A stretch of DNA of 64,000 nt from Kumtagia sp052180275 (GCF_052180275.1 NZ_CP197465.1:4712001-4776000), one strand, 5' to 3'; shown: positions 51,059 through 59,243, numbered from the stretch's first letter. Translations and numbers: made by a program. Notes: generated by a model from the letters alone, not told the origin.

Positions 51059-52666
51059 ATGCCCGTCCTGAAATCCCAGATTTCCCCCGCCTCCGACGCT
51101 TTTCGCGCCAATGCCGAGCGTATGAAAACACTGGTCGCGGATATCGCCGCCAAGGCGGAGACCGTTCAGCGCGGCGGCTCGGAGGAAGCGCGCAAGCGTC
51201 ACGTCAGCCGTGGAAAACTGCTGCCGCGCGAGCGGTTGGCGCAATTGCTCGATCCCGGATCGCCCTTCCTGGAGATCGGCCAGTTCGCCGCTCACGACAT
51301 GTATGACGACGCCATCGCCGCCGCTGGCATGATCGCCGGCATCGGCCGTGTCGAGGGGCGCGAGGTGATGGTGGTGGTCAATGACGCCACCGTGAAGGGC
51401 GGCACCTATTATCCGCTCACGGTGAAAAAACACCTGCGCGCCCAGGAGATTGCGCGGGAAAACAATCTGCCCTGCATCTATCTGGTCGACAGCGGCGGCG
51501 CCAACCTGCCCAACCAGGACGAGGTGTTTCCCGACCGCGAACATTTCGGGCGCATCTTCTTCAACCAGGCCAACATGTCGGCCGCCGGCATTCCGCAGAT
51601 CGCCTGCGTCATGGGTTCGTGTACAGCGGGCGGCGCCTATGTGCCGGCCATGTCGGACGAGTCGATCATCGTCAGGAACCAGGGCACTATCTTTTTGGGC
51701 GGCCCGCCGCTGGTGAAGGCGGCCACCGGCGAGGATGTTTCAGCCGAAGACCTTGGCGGTGCCGAGGTGCATGCAAAACTCTCCGGCGTCGCCGACCATC
51801 TGGCGCTGGACGACGAGCACGCGCTGGCGATCGCCCGGCGCATCGTCAAGAACCTCAACCGCTCGAAGACCGTAAGCCTCAACTTACGCGATCCCGCCCC
51901 GCCACTGCATGATCCGCGCGAACTCTACGGCATCGTCCCCGAGGACACACGAAAACCCTATGACGTGCGCGAGGTGATCGCCCGCATCGTCGACGGCTCC
52001 GAACTCGACGAGTTCAAGCAGAACTACGGCACGACGCTGGTCACCGGCTTCGCCCACATCTTTGGCATGCCGGTCGGCATCCTCGCCAACAACGGCGTGC
52101 TGTTTTCGGAAAGCGCGCTGAAGGGCGCGCACTTCATCGAGCTCTGCTGCCAGCGAAAGATTCCGCTGGTTTTCTTGCAGAACATCACGGGCTTCATGGT
52201 CGGGCGCAAATACGAGGCCGGCGGCATCGCCAAGGACGGCGCAAAGCTGGTGACCGCCGTGGCCACCGCGCAGGTTCCAAAAGTGACGATGATCATCGGC
52301 GGCTCGTTCGGCGCCGGCAATTACGGCATGTGCGGCCGCGCCTATTCGCCCCGCTTCCTGTGGATGTGGCCCAACGCCCGCATCTCTGTGATGGGCGGCG
52401 AACAGGCGGCGACCGTGCTGGCGCTGGTCAAGCGCGAGGGTTTCGAGCGCAAGGGCGAAGACTGGAGCGCTGCAGAGGAACAGAAGTTCCGCGCGCCGAT
52501 CCTCGAAAAATACGAGCGCGAAGGCCACCCGCTCTATTCCTCGGCACGGCTCTGGGACGACGGCATCATCGATCCGGCAAGGTCGCGCGAAGTGCTGGCG
52601 CTCAGCCTGTCGGCAGCGCTGAATGCCCCGGTCGCGGATACAAAGTTCGGCCTGTTCCGCATGTGA
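51059..52666 (+). CDS. Methylcrotonyl-CoA carboxylase, carboxyltransferase subunit
   Basis: A 535-residue carboxyltransferase (beta) subunit that moves CO2 from biotin to 3-methylcrotonyl-CoA, the step after isovaleryl-CoA dehydrogenase in leucine breakdown. It has the two acyl-CoA carboxylase domains: RHVSRGKLLPRERLAQLLDPG and MGSCTAGGAYVPAMSDE in the first, and LQNITGFMVGRKYEAGGIA with GGSFGAGNYGMCGRAY in the second. AAGGAAG lies just before the ATG. The biotin-carrying alpha subunit and HMG-CoA lyase that normally follow are not present downstream. Confidence 0.94.
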   Translation: MPVLKSQISPASDAFRANAERMKTLVADIAAKAETVQRGGSEEARKRHVSRGKLLPRERLAQLLDPGSPFLEIGQFAAHDMYDDAIAAAGMIAGIGRVEGREVMVVVNDATVKGGTYYPLTVKKHLRAQEIARENNLPCIYLVDSGGANLPNQDEVFPDREHFGRIFFNQANMSAAGIPQIACVMGSCTAGGAYVPAMSDESIIVRNQGTIFLGGPPLVKAATGEDVSAEDLGGAEVHAKLSGVADHLALDDEHALAIARRIVKNLNRSKTVSLNLRDPAPPLHDPRELYGIVPEDTRKPYDVREVIARIVDGSELDEFKQNYGTTLVTGFAHIFGMPVGILANNGVLFSESALKGAHFIELCCQRKIPLVFLQNITGFMVGRKYEAGGIAKDGAKLVTAVATAQVPKVTMIIGGSFGAGNYGMCGRAYSPRFLWMWPNARISVMGGEQAATVLALVKREGFERKGEDWSAAEEQKFRAPILEKYEREGHPLYSSARLWDDGIIDPARSREVLALSLSAALNAPVADTKFGLFRM

Positions 52667-52862
52667 GCCGACACAATCCGGAAACGCACCTGGGCTACTT
52701 CCACATTTCATGTTGCAAGCTTAAACTTTTCTGTGCGACCTGACAGGACACGGAAAGGGATGGAACAGCCCGCCGCGGGCGTTCCAGGCTCGCTGACAAG
52801 GGTTTGGCCGGCGCATTCAGCCAAGGGCCAGGCCCTGGGAAACGGCTGATCCGGAGCGGTCC

Positions 52863-53588
52863 ATGGAATTCGTGACGCTGATCCACACGCGCTGGCCGAA
52901 GGACGAGTTCATCTACGAACACGGCGGCGACGGCGCGATTCTTGACGAGGTCGATAATCTCAGCGACGACGAGCGCAAGGTCCTTTACCGAACGCCAGGC
53001 CGCGCCATTACCCAGCCCGCCAATAGGAAGCGCTACAGCGGCCTGTGGGGCACGATGATGATGGTCATCGGCGGCCCGATCCATTGCGCCCAGTTCGACC
53101 AGCCGGTGCCGGCCGACATGCTGTGCGGCGGCGCACGGGTCGAGTTCACCATCAACAGCCGAAAAGTCCATGCGGCGATGTTCGGCGAGGTCTTGTCGAC
53201 AAAACTCTTCACCACGATCGAGCGCTATCGCACCGACGACGGGCGCGTGGATGAATGGGACATGGGCTTCGTGCGGCTGATGCGGCGCGACAAGCCCTAC
53301 GGCCTGCGCGTCGAGCGCAACAACGACGCGGTCAAGGAACTGCGCACCGGCCATGACGGTATCTGCCTGCGCGTGCTCGGCGGCTCGACGCTGAAGCAGC
53401 AGGCGATCCTCATCCACGAGGCGCCGAATGTCGGCTGGGTCACCGGCTGCATCGGCCCCCGCCCGCACGGCAACCGCGAGCCGCTCAGGAACGAGGCCGG
53501 CAATGCGTCCGACCTGGCGGTCCGCGAAATCATCCGCGAAGTGGACCGTCGCGGCGGCAAGGGGCAGCTTTACATGCTGAGGGGTTGA
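52863..53588 (+). CDS. Hypothetical protein, possible DUF5675-like C-terminus
   Basis: A 241-residue protein without signal peptide or membrane segment. The N-terminal half has no feature I recognise. The C-terminal part reads CLRVLGGSTLKQQAILIHEA then VGWVTGCIGPR, which faintly recalls the IH...GC pattern of DUF5675 and related folds; this is tentative. GGAGCGG precedes the ATG. It is alone, 200 bases after the carboxylase gene, with GC content like the rest of the chromosome. Confidence 0.6.
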   Translation: MEFVTLIHTRWPKDEFIYEHGGDGAILDEVDNLSDDERKVLYRTPGRAITQPANRKRYSGLWGTMMMVIGGPIHCAQFDQPVPADMLCGGARVEFTINSRKVHAAMFGEVLSTKLFTTIERYRTDDGRVDEWDMGFVRLMRRDKPYGLRVERNNDAVKELRTGHDGICLRVLGGSTLKQQAILIHEAPNVGWVTGCIGPRPHGNREPLRNEAGNASDLAVREIIREVDRRGGKGQLYMLRG

Positions 53589-53659
53589 AGCGGCGGCTGT
53601 TCGGCCGCGCTTGGCTGCATGCCGCCGCCGGTTCTCATACCGGCGTTGACCGCTGGCGT

Positions 53660-53823
53660 GCCCCTCACTGCCCTGCCGGACATCTCTCCCCGTACACGGG
53701 GAGAGAGACGCTGGCCGCTTGGATTTCGCCGATCGTTGACGTTGGAGATTGGCGAAAATGGCGAAATTTCCTCTCTCTCCCCGTTCTTCACGGGGAGAGA
53801 TGTCCGGCAGGACAGTGAGGGGC
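53660..53823. repeat. Large imperfect inverted repeat (MITE/REP-like)
   Basis: The outer arms, 53660-53693 and 53790-53823, are inverted copies of 34 bp with a single mismatch. Each arm carries its own short hairpin built from CTCTCCCCGT and ACGGGGAGAG, and further inverted homology continues inside (53695-53707 with 53771-53784). The element of 164 bases lies between genes and encodes nothing obvious. It looks like a dispersed palindromic repeat. Confidence 0.8.
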
Positions 53824-53903
53824 GGCGCGGACGGTCAAGGCGAATGCCCCCTGACCGTCAGGCAGCCTCACCCGATGGCCCGCCGCGCCCAAGTCGCCAA
53901 GCC

Positions 53904-54905
53904 TCAGACGATAAAGTCGTTGGCGTCCAGCACGTGGCGTCCGACCAGCACGATCTGGAACTCGGCGGAGGCGTCGTTGTCGGTGTTGCCGGCTATGATC
54001 GTGTCGCCGGCCGAGTTGTAGACATAACGCAACTCGCCGGGGCTGTTGGAAATGAAGGCGTCCCTGCCGATGAACACGAAGGCCTGGTTGCCGGCGCGCG
54101 TGGCGTCGGCGTCCACCGCCGAGAAATCGATCCGGTCGTCATAACCAAACCCGTCATTGACCTCGAAGTCGGTGATCACGTCGCGGCCCGAGGCGCTGGT
54201 CATTTCCGCGACGCTGGCAAAGCGGAAGAGGTCGTTGCCCGAGCCGCCCGACATCAGGTCGCTGCCGAGCCCGCCCCAGATCTGGTCGTTGCCGCTTTCG
54301 CCGTAGATGTCGTCGTCGCCGAGCCCGCCCAGCAGCTTGTCGTTGCCGCCGTTGCCGTCGATGATGTCGTGGCCGCGGCCGCCGAACAGCACGTCATGCG
54401 AGTTCGAGCCGCTGAGATTGCGCGCGGCCGTGGAGGTGTCGACCACGAAATCGCTGGAGATGAATTCGCTGCGGGTGACGTCGGCGATCTCGATGACATG
54501 GCTGGTGCCGCCCAGATAGGCGTTGAGGATCGAGCCGCCGTCGGCTGTGTTGGCGAGCAGGGCCTGGACCTGCGTGAAATCGGAGACACCCCAGGCGCGC
54601 ATGTCGATCCGGTCGGCACCCAGTTCGAAGTCGGCGATGTAGTCGTCGCTCAGCCCGGTCGAGCGCGCGCTGGTGCGGAACCAGTCGTTGCCGGAGCCGC
54701 CATAGAGCGTGTTGATGCCACTGTCGCCGAACAGGTCGTCGTCGCCGGAACCGCCATACAGCGTGTCGTTGCCCGCCCCGCCGGAGATGAAGTCGTGGCC
54801 TTCATAGCCGTAGATCTTGTCGTTGCCGCCGTAGCCGTAGATGTCGTCGCTGGCGGTCGTGCCGGGGATGGTTTCGCTGCCGTTGGTGCCTTTGATAAGT
54901 GCCAT
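53904..54905 (-). CDS. RTX-type calcium-binding secreted protein
   Basis: A 333-residue protein of RTX nonapeptide repeats (GGxGxDxxx). One block lies near the N-terminus (about 20-75: GYGGNDKIYGYEGHDFISG, then GGAGNDTLYGG and GGSGDDDLFG) and a second at about 160-225 (GGRGHDIIDG, GGLGDDDIYG, GGLGSDLMSG). The C-terminal part is the usual non-repetitive export region. There is no Sec signal, as expected for type I secretion; no secretion genes are nearby. The start at 54905 has GAGGA eight bases upstream. Function could be adhesion or surface calcium binding; no enzymatic domain is present. Confidence 0.9.
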   Translation of the reverse strand: MALIKGTNGSETIPGTTASDDIYGYGGNDKIYGYEGHDFISGGAGNDTLYGGSGDDDLFGDSGINTLYGGSGNDWFRTSARSTGLSDDYIADFELGADRIDMRAWGVSDFTQVQALLANTADGGSILNAYLGGTSHVIEIADVTRSEFISSDFVVDTSTAARNLSGSNSHDVLFGGRGHDIIDGNGGNDKLLGGLGDDDIYGESGNDQIWGGLGSDLMSGGSGNDLFRFASVAEMTSASGRDVITDFEVNDGFGYDDRIDFSAVDADATRAGNQAFVFIGRDAFISNSPGELRYVYNSAGDTIIAGNTDNDASAEFQIVLVGRHVLDANDFIV

Positions 54906-55416
54906 GAACTGATTCCTCGTTGGTCGTGAGCCACTCGTACAGGCGGCTTGGTGAACGAGGCATGAATGCACAAAGGATTGAAATCGATCCCTGGAAAGGC
55001 AACCGGAGCGTGCCGGAAGCGACTGCGGTCCGCCCAACGGCGGTGATTTGAGCGACCTCGCCTTTGGCGGCCTGAGGCTACAAACGACGCGGCCACACCG
55101 GCCGATCAGCAAAGATCATCATGCATCGCAGTGGCTTGCAGCGCCCCGCCCCCGGAGCAGCGGGCCTAGTATCGTTCCGCGGATGTCTGGGCTGGCTGGC
55201 GCCTTTCCGCCTCGGCCTGGCAAGAATGCCACAGGATCGGGCGGCGCGCTCGTCCTCACAGTGCGCCGTCAAGACGCGAACTCCGGCAGACCGGAGGGAC
55301 ACGCGGCTATTCAGTATAGGGCCAGTCCTCTACAGCGCATATTTTTCCTGGTGAGACTAGCAAAGTTGAAAAAGCACCGCTATTCGAGGACTACAATTCC
55401 ATACAATAGCGTGACC
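54906..55416. other. Intergenic stretch without a supported gene
   Basis: Five hundred bases between the divergent RTX gene and the first secreted paralogue. Open frames here are short or continue into the next gene without a ribosome site. No clear repeat or hairpin is seen. The AT-richer part around 55340-55410 probably holds the promoter of the downstream pair. Confidence 0.45.
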
Positions 55417-55785
55417 ATGCAGAAGACATCCATCTTTAAAACGACCCTGTCCCTTATCGCAGTCTCAGTTCTCGTCGCCGGCCCTGCCCTTTCGGCGGAG
55501 TCGCTTGCAGGAACGCTTGGAACGAAACGTTATGCGGTACAGTTTCCGCCTGGGATGAAGGGGCCCTGCCAGAAACTCTACAAGGACTACATCGCTGCGT
55601 CCGGCCACTCGGCCTATGCGCAGACACCCTTGAGCTATACGGCGGAAGCATTCTTCTGCGGGCGGGCCTTCAATGCGCCGTCGCAGAAGGACGCCGAAAA
55701 GCGCGCTCTGGCCGACTGCAGGTCGGTCGGCACGAAATACAAGCTCAAGGTCGCCGGCGGCTGCGAAATCTACGTTTCGAAATGA
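55417..55785 (+). CDS. Small secreted Cys-containing protein, paralogue 1
   Basis: A 122-residue protein with a Sec signal peptide (cleavage near LSA-ES at about 27) and a mature domain of about 95 residues with four Cys, likely two disulfides. It is plainly paralogous to the next gene: AESLAG at the mature N-terminus, CQ..YK.YIAA.GHSAYA, CG...N.PSQ..AE..A...C, and YK..V..GC....SK at the end are shared. I do not recognise a named family. The open frame extends upstream, but the ATG at 55417 begins the signal peptide. Confidence 0.78.
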   Translation: MQKTSIFKTTLSLIAVSVLVAGPALSAESLAGTLGTKRYAVQFPPGMKGPCQKLYKDYIAASGHSAYAQTPLSYTAEAFFCGRAFNAPSQKDAEKRALADCRSVGTKYKLKVAGGCEIYVSK

Positions 55786-55899
55786 GTTGAACGCCATTCC
55801 GGACGGGGCCAGCGCTTCTCCGCGCGTCCATGCCGGCGATCGGCCGAAACCGGCCGCGGCGAGCCGCCACCTGCATTCTGCAACACCGTCAGGGCCTCG

Positions 55900-56265
55900 A
55901 TGATGCTACCGTCACGGAAAACGACACTCTTGGTGCTTGCGGCCGCGCTGCTCGCCGCCAACCCCGCCGGGGCGGCGGAATCGCTGGCCGGAAAGGTCGG
56001 CAACAAACGATCCACCGTCTTTTTTCCGCAATGGTCGGAAGGCGGCTGCCAGAGAATGTACAAGGCCTATATTGCCGCGCCCGGCCATTCGGCCTACGCA
56101 TCGACCGTCAACGGACCCGGCACCTACAGCGTCGTCTGCGGCGCGCGCTTGAATCTGCCGTCTCAAGCAGCGGCAGAGAAGGCCGCCGTCGCCAGCTGCG
56201 AGGCCGGCCGCAAGAAATACAAGGCCACCGTCATCGGAACCTGCAAGGTCGCCGCCTCGAAGTAG
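55900..56265 (+). CDS. Small secreted Cys-containing protein, paralogue 2
   Basis: A 121-residue protein with a Sec signal peptide (hydrophobic core LLVLAAALLAA, cleavage near GAA-ES at about 25). The mature part follows paralogue 1 in every Cys and in the GHSAYAST and LPSQAAAE segments, so the two arose by tandem duplication. The neighbouring gap is 114 bases and the pair may be co-transcribed. A periplasmic or secreted role is likely; the function is unknown. Confidence 0.78.
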   Translation: MMLPSRKTTLLVLAAALLAANPAGAAESLAGKVGNKRSTVFFPQWSEGGCQRMYKAYIAAPGHSAYASTVNGPGTYSVVCGARLNLPSQAAAEKAAVASCEAGRKKYKATVIGTCKVAASK

Positions 56266-56293
56266 GACGGGCGGTCCTGTCCGGGATCTCCCG

Positions 56294-57202
56294 CTATTGC
56301 AGCCTCGGCTTGCGCAAAAAGCTGCTGCGGTTCGCGGATTTGACACGCAGCCACATGTCGCGCTTGCCGCGCACCACGCGCAGCGGAATCTCGGTGCCGG
56401 CCGGGCCGCTGCTCCACACCTTGCGGTAGAAGTCCGCAAGGCCCTCGACCTCGAGGTCACGCACGTCGGAGATGATGTCGCCCTGGCGTAGCCCGGCAGC
56501 CGCCGCCGGCCCGCGCCCGTCGACGTCGACAACCACCACCTTGTCATCGCGCTCGTTGGAGTAGATGCCGAGCCAGGGCCGCGGCGGCTTGTTGATCTGC
56601 CCGTAGTTGAGCAGGTCGTCGAGTACCGGCGGCAACAGGTTGATCGGCACGACCATATTGATGTCCTGCACCGTTCGCCCGTCGGCCATCTGCAGCAGCA
56701 GCGAACCGACGCCGAGCAGCTTTCCGTCGGCGTCGATCAGCCCGGCGCCGCCCCACAGCGGATGCGCCGGGGCGGTGAAGATCGCCTCGTCGACCAGATA
56801 TTCCCAATAGCCGGCGAATTCGTGCTTGCTGACGATGTTGGCGCGCACGAACTTGCCGCCACCGCCGCCGGCCAGCACGACGGGGTCGCCGACCTTGGCC
56901 GTTTCCGCATTGCCGAGGTCCAGCGCCGGCAGGTCGAGCGCGCCCAGCGCCTGCACCAGCCCGAATCCGGTCTCCTGGTCGTAGGCCAGAGCATGCGCAG
57001 GCACGATGCGCCCGTCGGCATTGGTCAGCCAGACGCCGGTCGCCTCGGTTATGAGATAGCCGATGGTCAGCACCAGCCCGTCCTCGCGGATGACCACGCC
57101 GCTGCCGGAGCGCTGCGTGCCCAGCACGCTGGCGGTGAAGCCGTCCTCGGGGATCGAGGACTGAATGGCGACGATGGACCGGAGGGTGTGTTCGAGATCC
57201 AA
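56294..57202 (-). CDS. Trypsin-fold (HtrA-like) pseudoprotease with PDZ domain
   Basis: A 302-residue protein with the layout of an HtrA/DegP protease: a trypsin-like domain (about 10-195) and one PDZ domain (about 215-295, with PRPWLGIYSNERDD and AAAAGLRQGDIISDV). All three catalytic positions are changed: LTIGYLI stands where the family has a TNHVV-type His motif, GFGLVQ where a DLAV-type Asp motif is expected, and PLWGGAG where GNSGGP holds the Ser. It should therefore fold but not cut. The TTG at 57202 is favoured by AGGAG six bases upstream, and no signal peptide is seen from that start. Confidence 0.77.
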   Translation of the reverse strand: MDLEHTLRSIVAIQSSIPEDGFTASVLGTQRSGSGVVIREDGLVLTIGYLITEATGVWLTNADGRIVPAHALAYDQETGFGLVQALGALDLPALDLGNAETAKVGDPVVLAGGGGGKFVRANIVSKHEFAGYWEYLVDEAIFTAPAHPLWGGAGLIDADGKLLGVGSLLLQMADGRTVQDINMVVPINLLPPVLDDLLNYGQINKPPRPWLGIYSNERDDKVVVVDVDGRGPAAAAGLRQGDIISDVRDLEVEGLADFYRKVWSSGPAGTEIPLRVVRGKRDMWLRVKSANRSSFLRKPRLQ

Positions 57203-57452
57203 TCCCTGCTCCTGAAATCTACGAAGGCGTTGCGCCGGCCAAAGGCCGACAGGTCGACCCACCCTATACATATGGTATCGCCGCCTGCGTAAAGCACCCC
57301 CGCCGTTACACAAGAGCGACGATGCGAGCCTGATCCCGGACCGCCGCCGATGCCGTTTTGCCCGCCGCCAAGCGGCCCTTTCCATCCGCCAGACGCCCGC
57401 AATAGTCCGGAACGCTGGCCGATCTCTGTCTTTCGAAATTATCGCACTGCAC

Positions 57453-57473
57453 AAATCACTTTATGGGTGATTT
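57453..57473. promoter_or_regulatory. Operator-like palindrome 1, AAATCAC-N7-GTGATTT
   Basis: A perfect 7-bp inverted repeat with a 7-base spacer, upstream of the PspA-like/flotillin operon. A second copy with the same half-sites and spacing is centred 37 bases further downstream. Confidence 0.6.
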
Positions 57474-57489
57474 GGCCTTGAAGGCGCCT

Positions 57490-57510
57490 AAATCACCTAT
57501 TATGTGATTG
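57490..57510. promoter_or_regulatory. Operator-like palindrome 2, AAATCAC-N7-GTGATTG
   Basis: The second copy of the AATCAC-N7-GTGATT palindrome, ending 14 bases before the ATG of the PspA-like fusion gene. The paired, equally built sites point to a dimeric regulator binding cooperatively. Confidence 0.6.
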
Positions 57511-57524
57511 ACAGGAGCTTATGG

Positions 57525-58634
57525 ATGAAGACAGCAAACTACGATTTGATGCCCGACGCAGACGCGAGCCGCGAGATCGACCGGACGTTCCGCGCCTATG
57601 CCTTGATGCGCGCCATCCTGGACGAGACCAACCCGGCGCATCCGAAGGACACGTTCGAGTTGCAGCGCCTGGCCTATGAACGGATCCGGGGCGAGACCGG
57701 CCTGCCGTCGCGCCTCGTCACCAACGGCATCCGCGAATATGCGGGGGGCACGTGGTCGCAGGACCGCATGCCGCTCGACGAGAAGCTGATGTCGTTCAAG
57801 GGCGTCGACAAGGTGTCGCTGGCAACGCTGGACGGGCGCGTCGTCGTGCCGTTCCTGATGACCGGCTACGCCGACGCCCTTGAAAAAGGTGCGCTGTCGC
57901 ATCTGGTCCGCGCCCACGGCTCCTACGCGCTGTCCGTTCCGCTTTCCCGAGAAATGCAAACCAAGGAGATCGAAGCCATGCAGACCGAAAGCATCCCCGG
58001 CCGTGTCTCCCGCCTCGCGGCGGGGCTCGTCGCCACCGTCATCGACGGCCTAGAACGCAAGGCGCCCGAGGCCGTCGCCGAACAGGCGATCCGCGACATC
58101 GACAAGGCGCTGGACGAGTTGAAATCCGGCCTGGCGTCGTCCGTCGCCGAGCAGAAGCGTTATGCCATGCAGAAAGCCGCGCTGATCGAGGAGCGCGACG
58201 GGCTCGACGCCAACATCCGCCTCGCCATCGGCGAGGGCCGCGAGGATCTGGCGCGTGCCGGCATCGGCCGCCAGGACGACATCGACGCGCAAGTCGAGTC
58301 CATCGACCGGCTGATCGCCGATGTCGAACTACGCATCTCCGACTCGCGCTCGGCGCTGAACGCCGCCAATGCGGCGCGGCGCGAGGCGGCGGAGCGGGTG
58401 AAAATCGCCCGGCGCGCCAACGAGCGCGGCCCTGGCGCGGCGCCAGCCGCCAGCCACCGCCCCTCGCCGGAAGACAAGATCGCAGCCGCGCTCGGCGCCG
58501 TCGAGCGGCTCACCGACCTTCCCGCCGGCCGGCCGCGCGACGAGGACCTGGCCGAGCTCGAGGCCTTCGGCCGCAAACGGCGCATCGACGACCGGCTGGC
58601 GGCGCTGCGCGAAGAGATCAAGCGAAAGGAGTAG
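57525..58634 (+). CDS. PspA/IM30-like protein with a TnpB-like N-terminal domain
   Basis: A 369-residue protein in two parts. Residues about 152-369 resemble PspA/IM30: IDKALDELKSGLASSVAEQKR, then GREDLARAG and long Ala-rich coiled coils, ending ELEAFGRKRRIDDRLAALR. PspA proteins bind and stabilise the inner membrane. Residues about 10-143 instead resemble the N-terminal (WED/REC) domain of IS200/IS605 TnpB: FELQRLAYERIRGETGLPSR, KLMSFKGVDKVSLATLDGR, VVVPFLMTGY and GSYALSV follow the order seen in those proteins. No RuvC nuclease follows. AGGAGC lies six bases before ATG 57525. An internal ATG (57978) with AAGGAG could make PspA alone. The TnpB resemblance is my reading and needs a profile search. 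Confidence 0.75.
   Translation: MKTANYDLMPDADASREIDRTFRAYALMRAILDETNPAHPKDTFELQRLAYERIRGETGLPSRLVTNGIREYAGGTWSQDRMPLDEKLMSFKGVDKVSLATLDGRVVVPFLMTGYADALEKGALSHLVRAHGSYALSVPLSREMQTKEIEAMQTESIPGRVSRLAAGLVATVIDGLERKAPEAVAEQAIRDIDKALDELKSGLASSVAEQKRYAMQKAALIEERDGLDANIRLAIGEGREDLARAGIGRQDDIDAQVESIDRLIADVELRISDSRSALNAANAARREAAERVKIARRANERGPGAAPAASHRPSPEDKIAAALGAVERLTDLPAGRPRDEDLAELEAFGRKRRIDDRLAALREEIKRKE
57963..57980 (+). promoter_or_regulatory. Internal ribosome site and ATG for a stand-alone PspA-like product
   Basis: AAGGAG at 57963-57968 is followed after nine bases by an in-frame ATG at 57978, residue 152 of the fusion, exactly where the PspA-like part begins. Initiation here would give a 218-residue PspA-like protein. 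Confidence 0.5.
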
Positions 58635-58637
58635 CCG

Positions 58638-59243
58638 ATGCTGCAGGGTTTCGCCGACGCGCCTGCTCTGTACTTCTACCCGCTGCTGGCGGGGCTGCTG
58701 CTGGGCGTGTTCCAGATCGTCGTGTTTTTCGCGGGCAGCCTGTCGTTCGGGGATTCGATCGCCGATCTCCTCGACGGCACCAGCATCGGCGAACTCTTCG
58801 ACTGGCTCAATCTGGGCCGCGTGCCGATCTCCATCATCGGCATGCTGCTGCTCGTCACCTTCGGGGCGGTCGGCATCCTGCTGTCCGACACGCTGCCGCT
58901 TATCCCGGACTGGGCCTACGCATTCGCCGCCGCGCCCGCCGCCATCGGCGTCACCAAGGTGCTCGGCAACGGCATTGCGCGGCTCATCCCGCAGGACGAG
59001 AGCTACGCGGTCAGCCGCGGCGACCTTGTCGGCCGCACGGGCGTGGTCACACTCGGCCCGCTCGACGACGGGCATCCCGGAAATGTCCGGGTGCGCGATA
59101 CCCATGGCGACCTGCACACCATCCGGGCGCGGCCGGCGGACGCCGGCACCGTCATCGAGAAAGGCGCGGAAGTCGTGGTGGTCTCGGGCGGCGACGCCCC
59201 GGGCCGGGTCTTCCTGGTTATGCCGTTCGGCGCCGAGAGCTGA
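58638..59243 (+). CDS. YqiJ/NfeD-like membrane protein
   Basis: A 201-residue inner-membrane protein with about three hydrophobic helices (near 12-35, 60-82 and 88-110), followed by a soluble OB-fold domain (about 130-200: GRTGVVTLGPLDDGHPGNVRV, then GAEVVVVSG). This is the layout of YqiJ/YuaF-type NfeD proteins, which are encoded next to flotillins and act with them in membrane organisation. The ATG is four bases after the stop of the PspA-like gene, so the two are co-translated. The flotillin gene follows 100 bases later. Confidence 0.85.
   Translation: MLQGFADAPALYFYPLLAGLLLGVFQIVVFFAGSLSFGDSIADLLDGTSIGELFDWLNLGRVPISIIGMLLLVTFGAVGILLSDTLPLIPDWAYAFAAAPAAIGVTKVLGNGIARLIPQDESYAVSRGDLVGRTGVVTLGPLDDGHPGNVRVRDTHGDLHTIRARPADAGTVIEKGAEVVVVSGGDAPGRVFLVMPFGAES

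Noticed and set aside
57525..57960. A complete IS200/IS605 insertion at the PspA-like gene
   Set aside because: No RuvC domain, no TnpA gene and no end hairpins were seen around it; the TnpB-like part is in frame within a cellular gene, so it is not an intact element.
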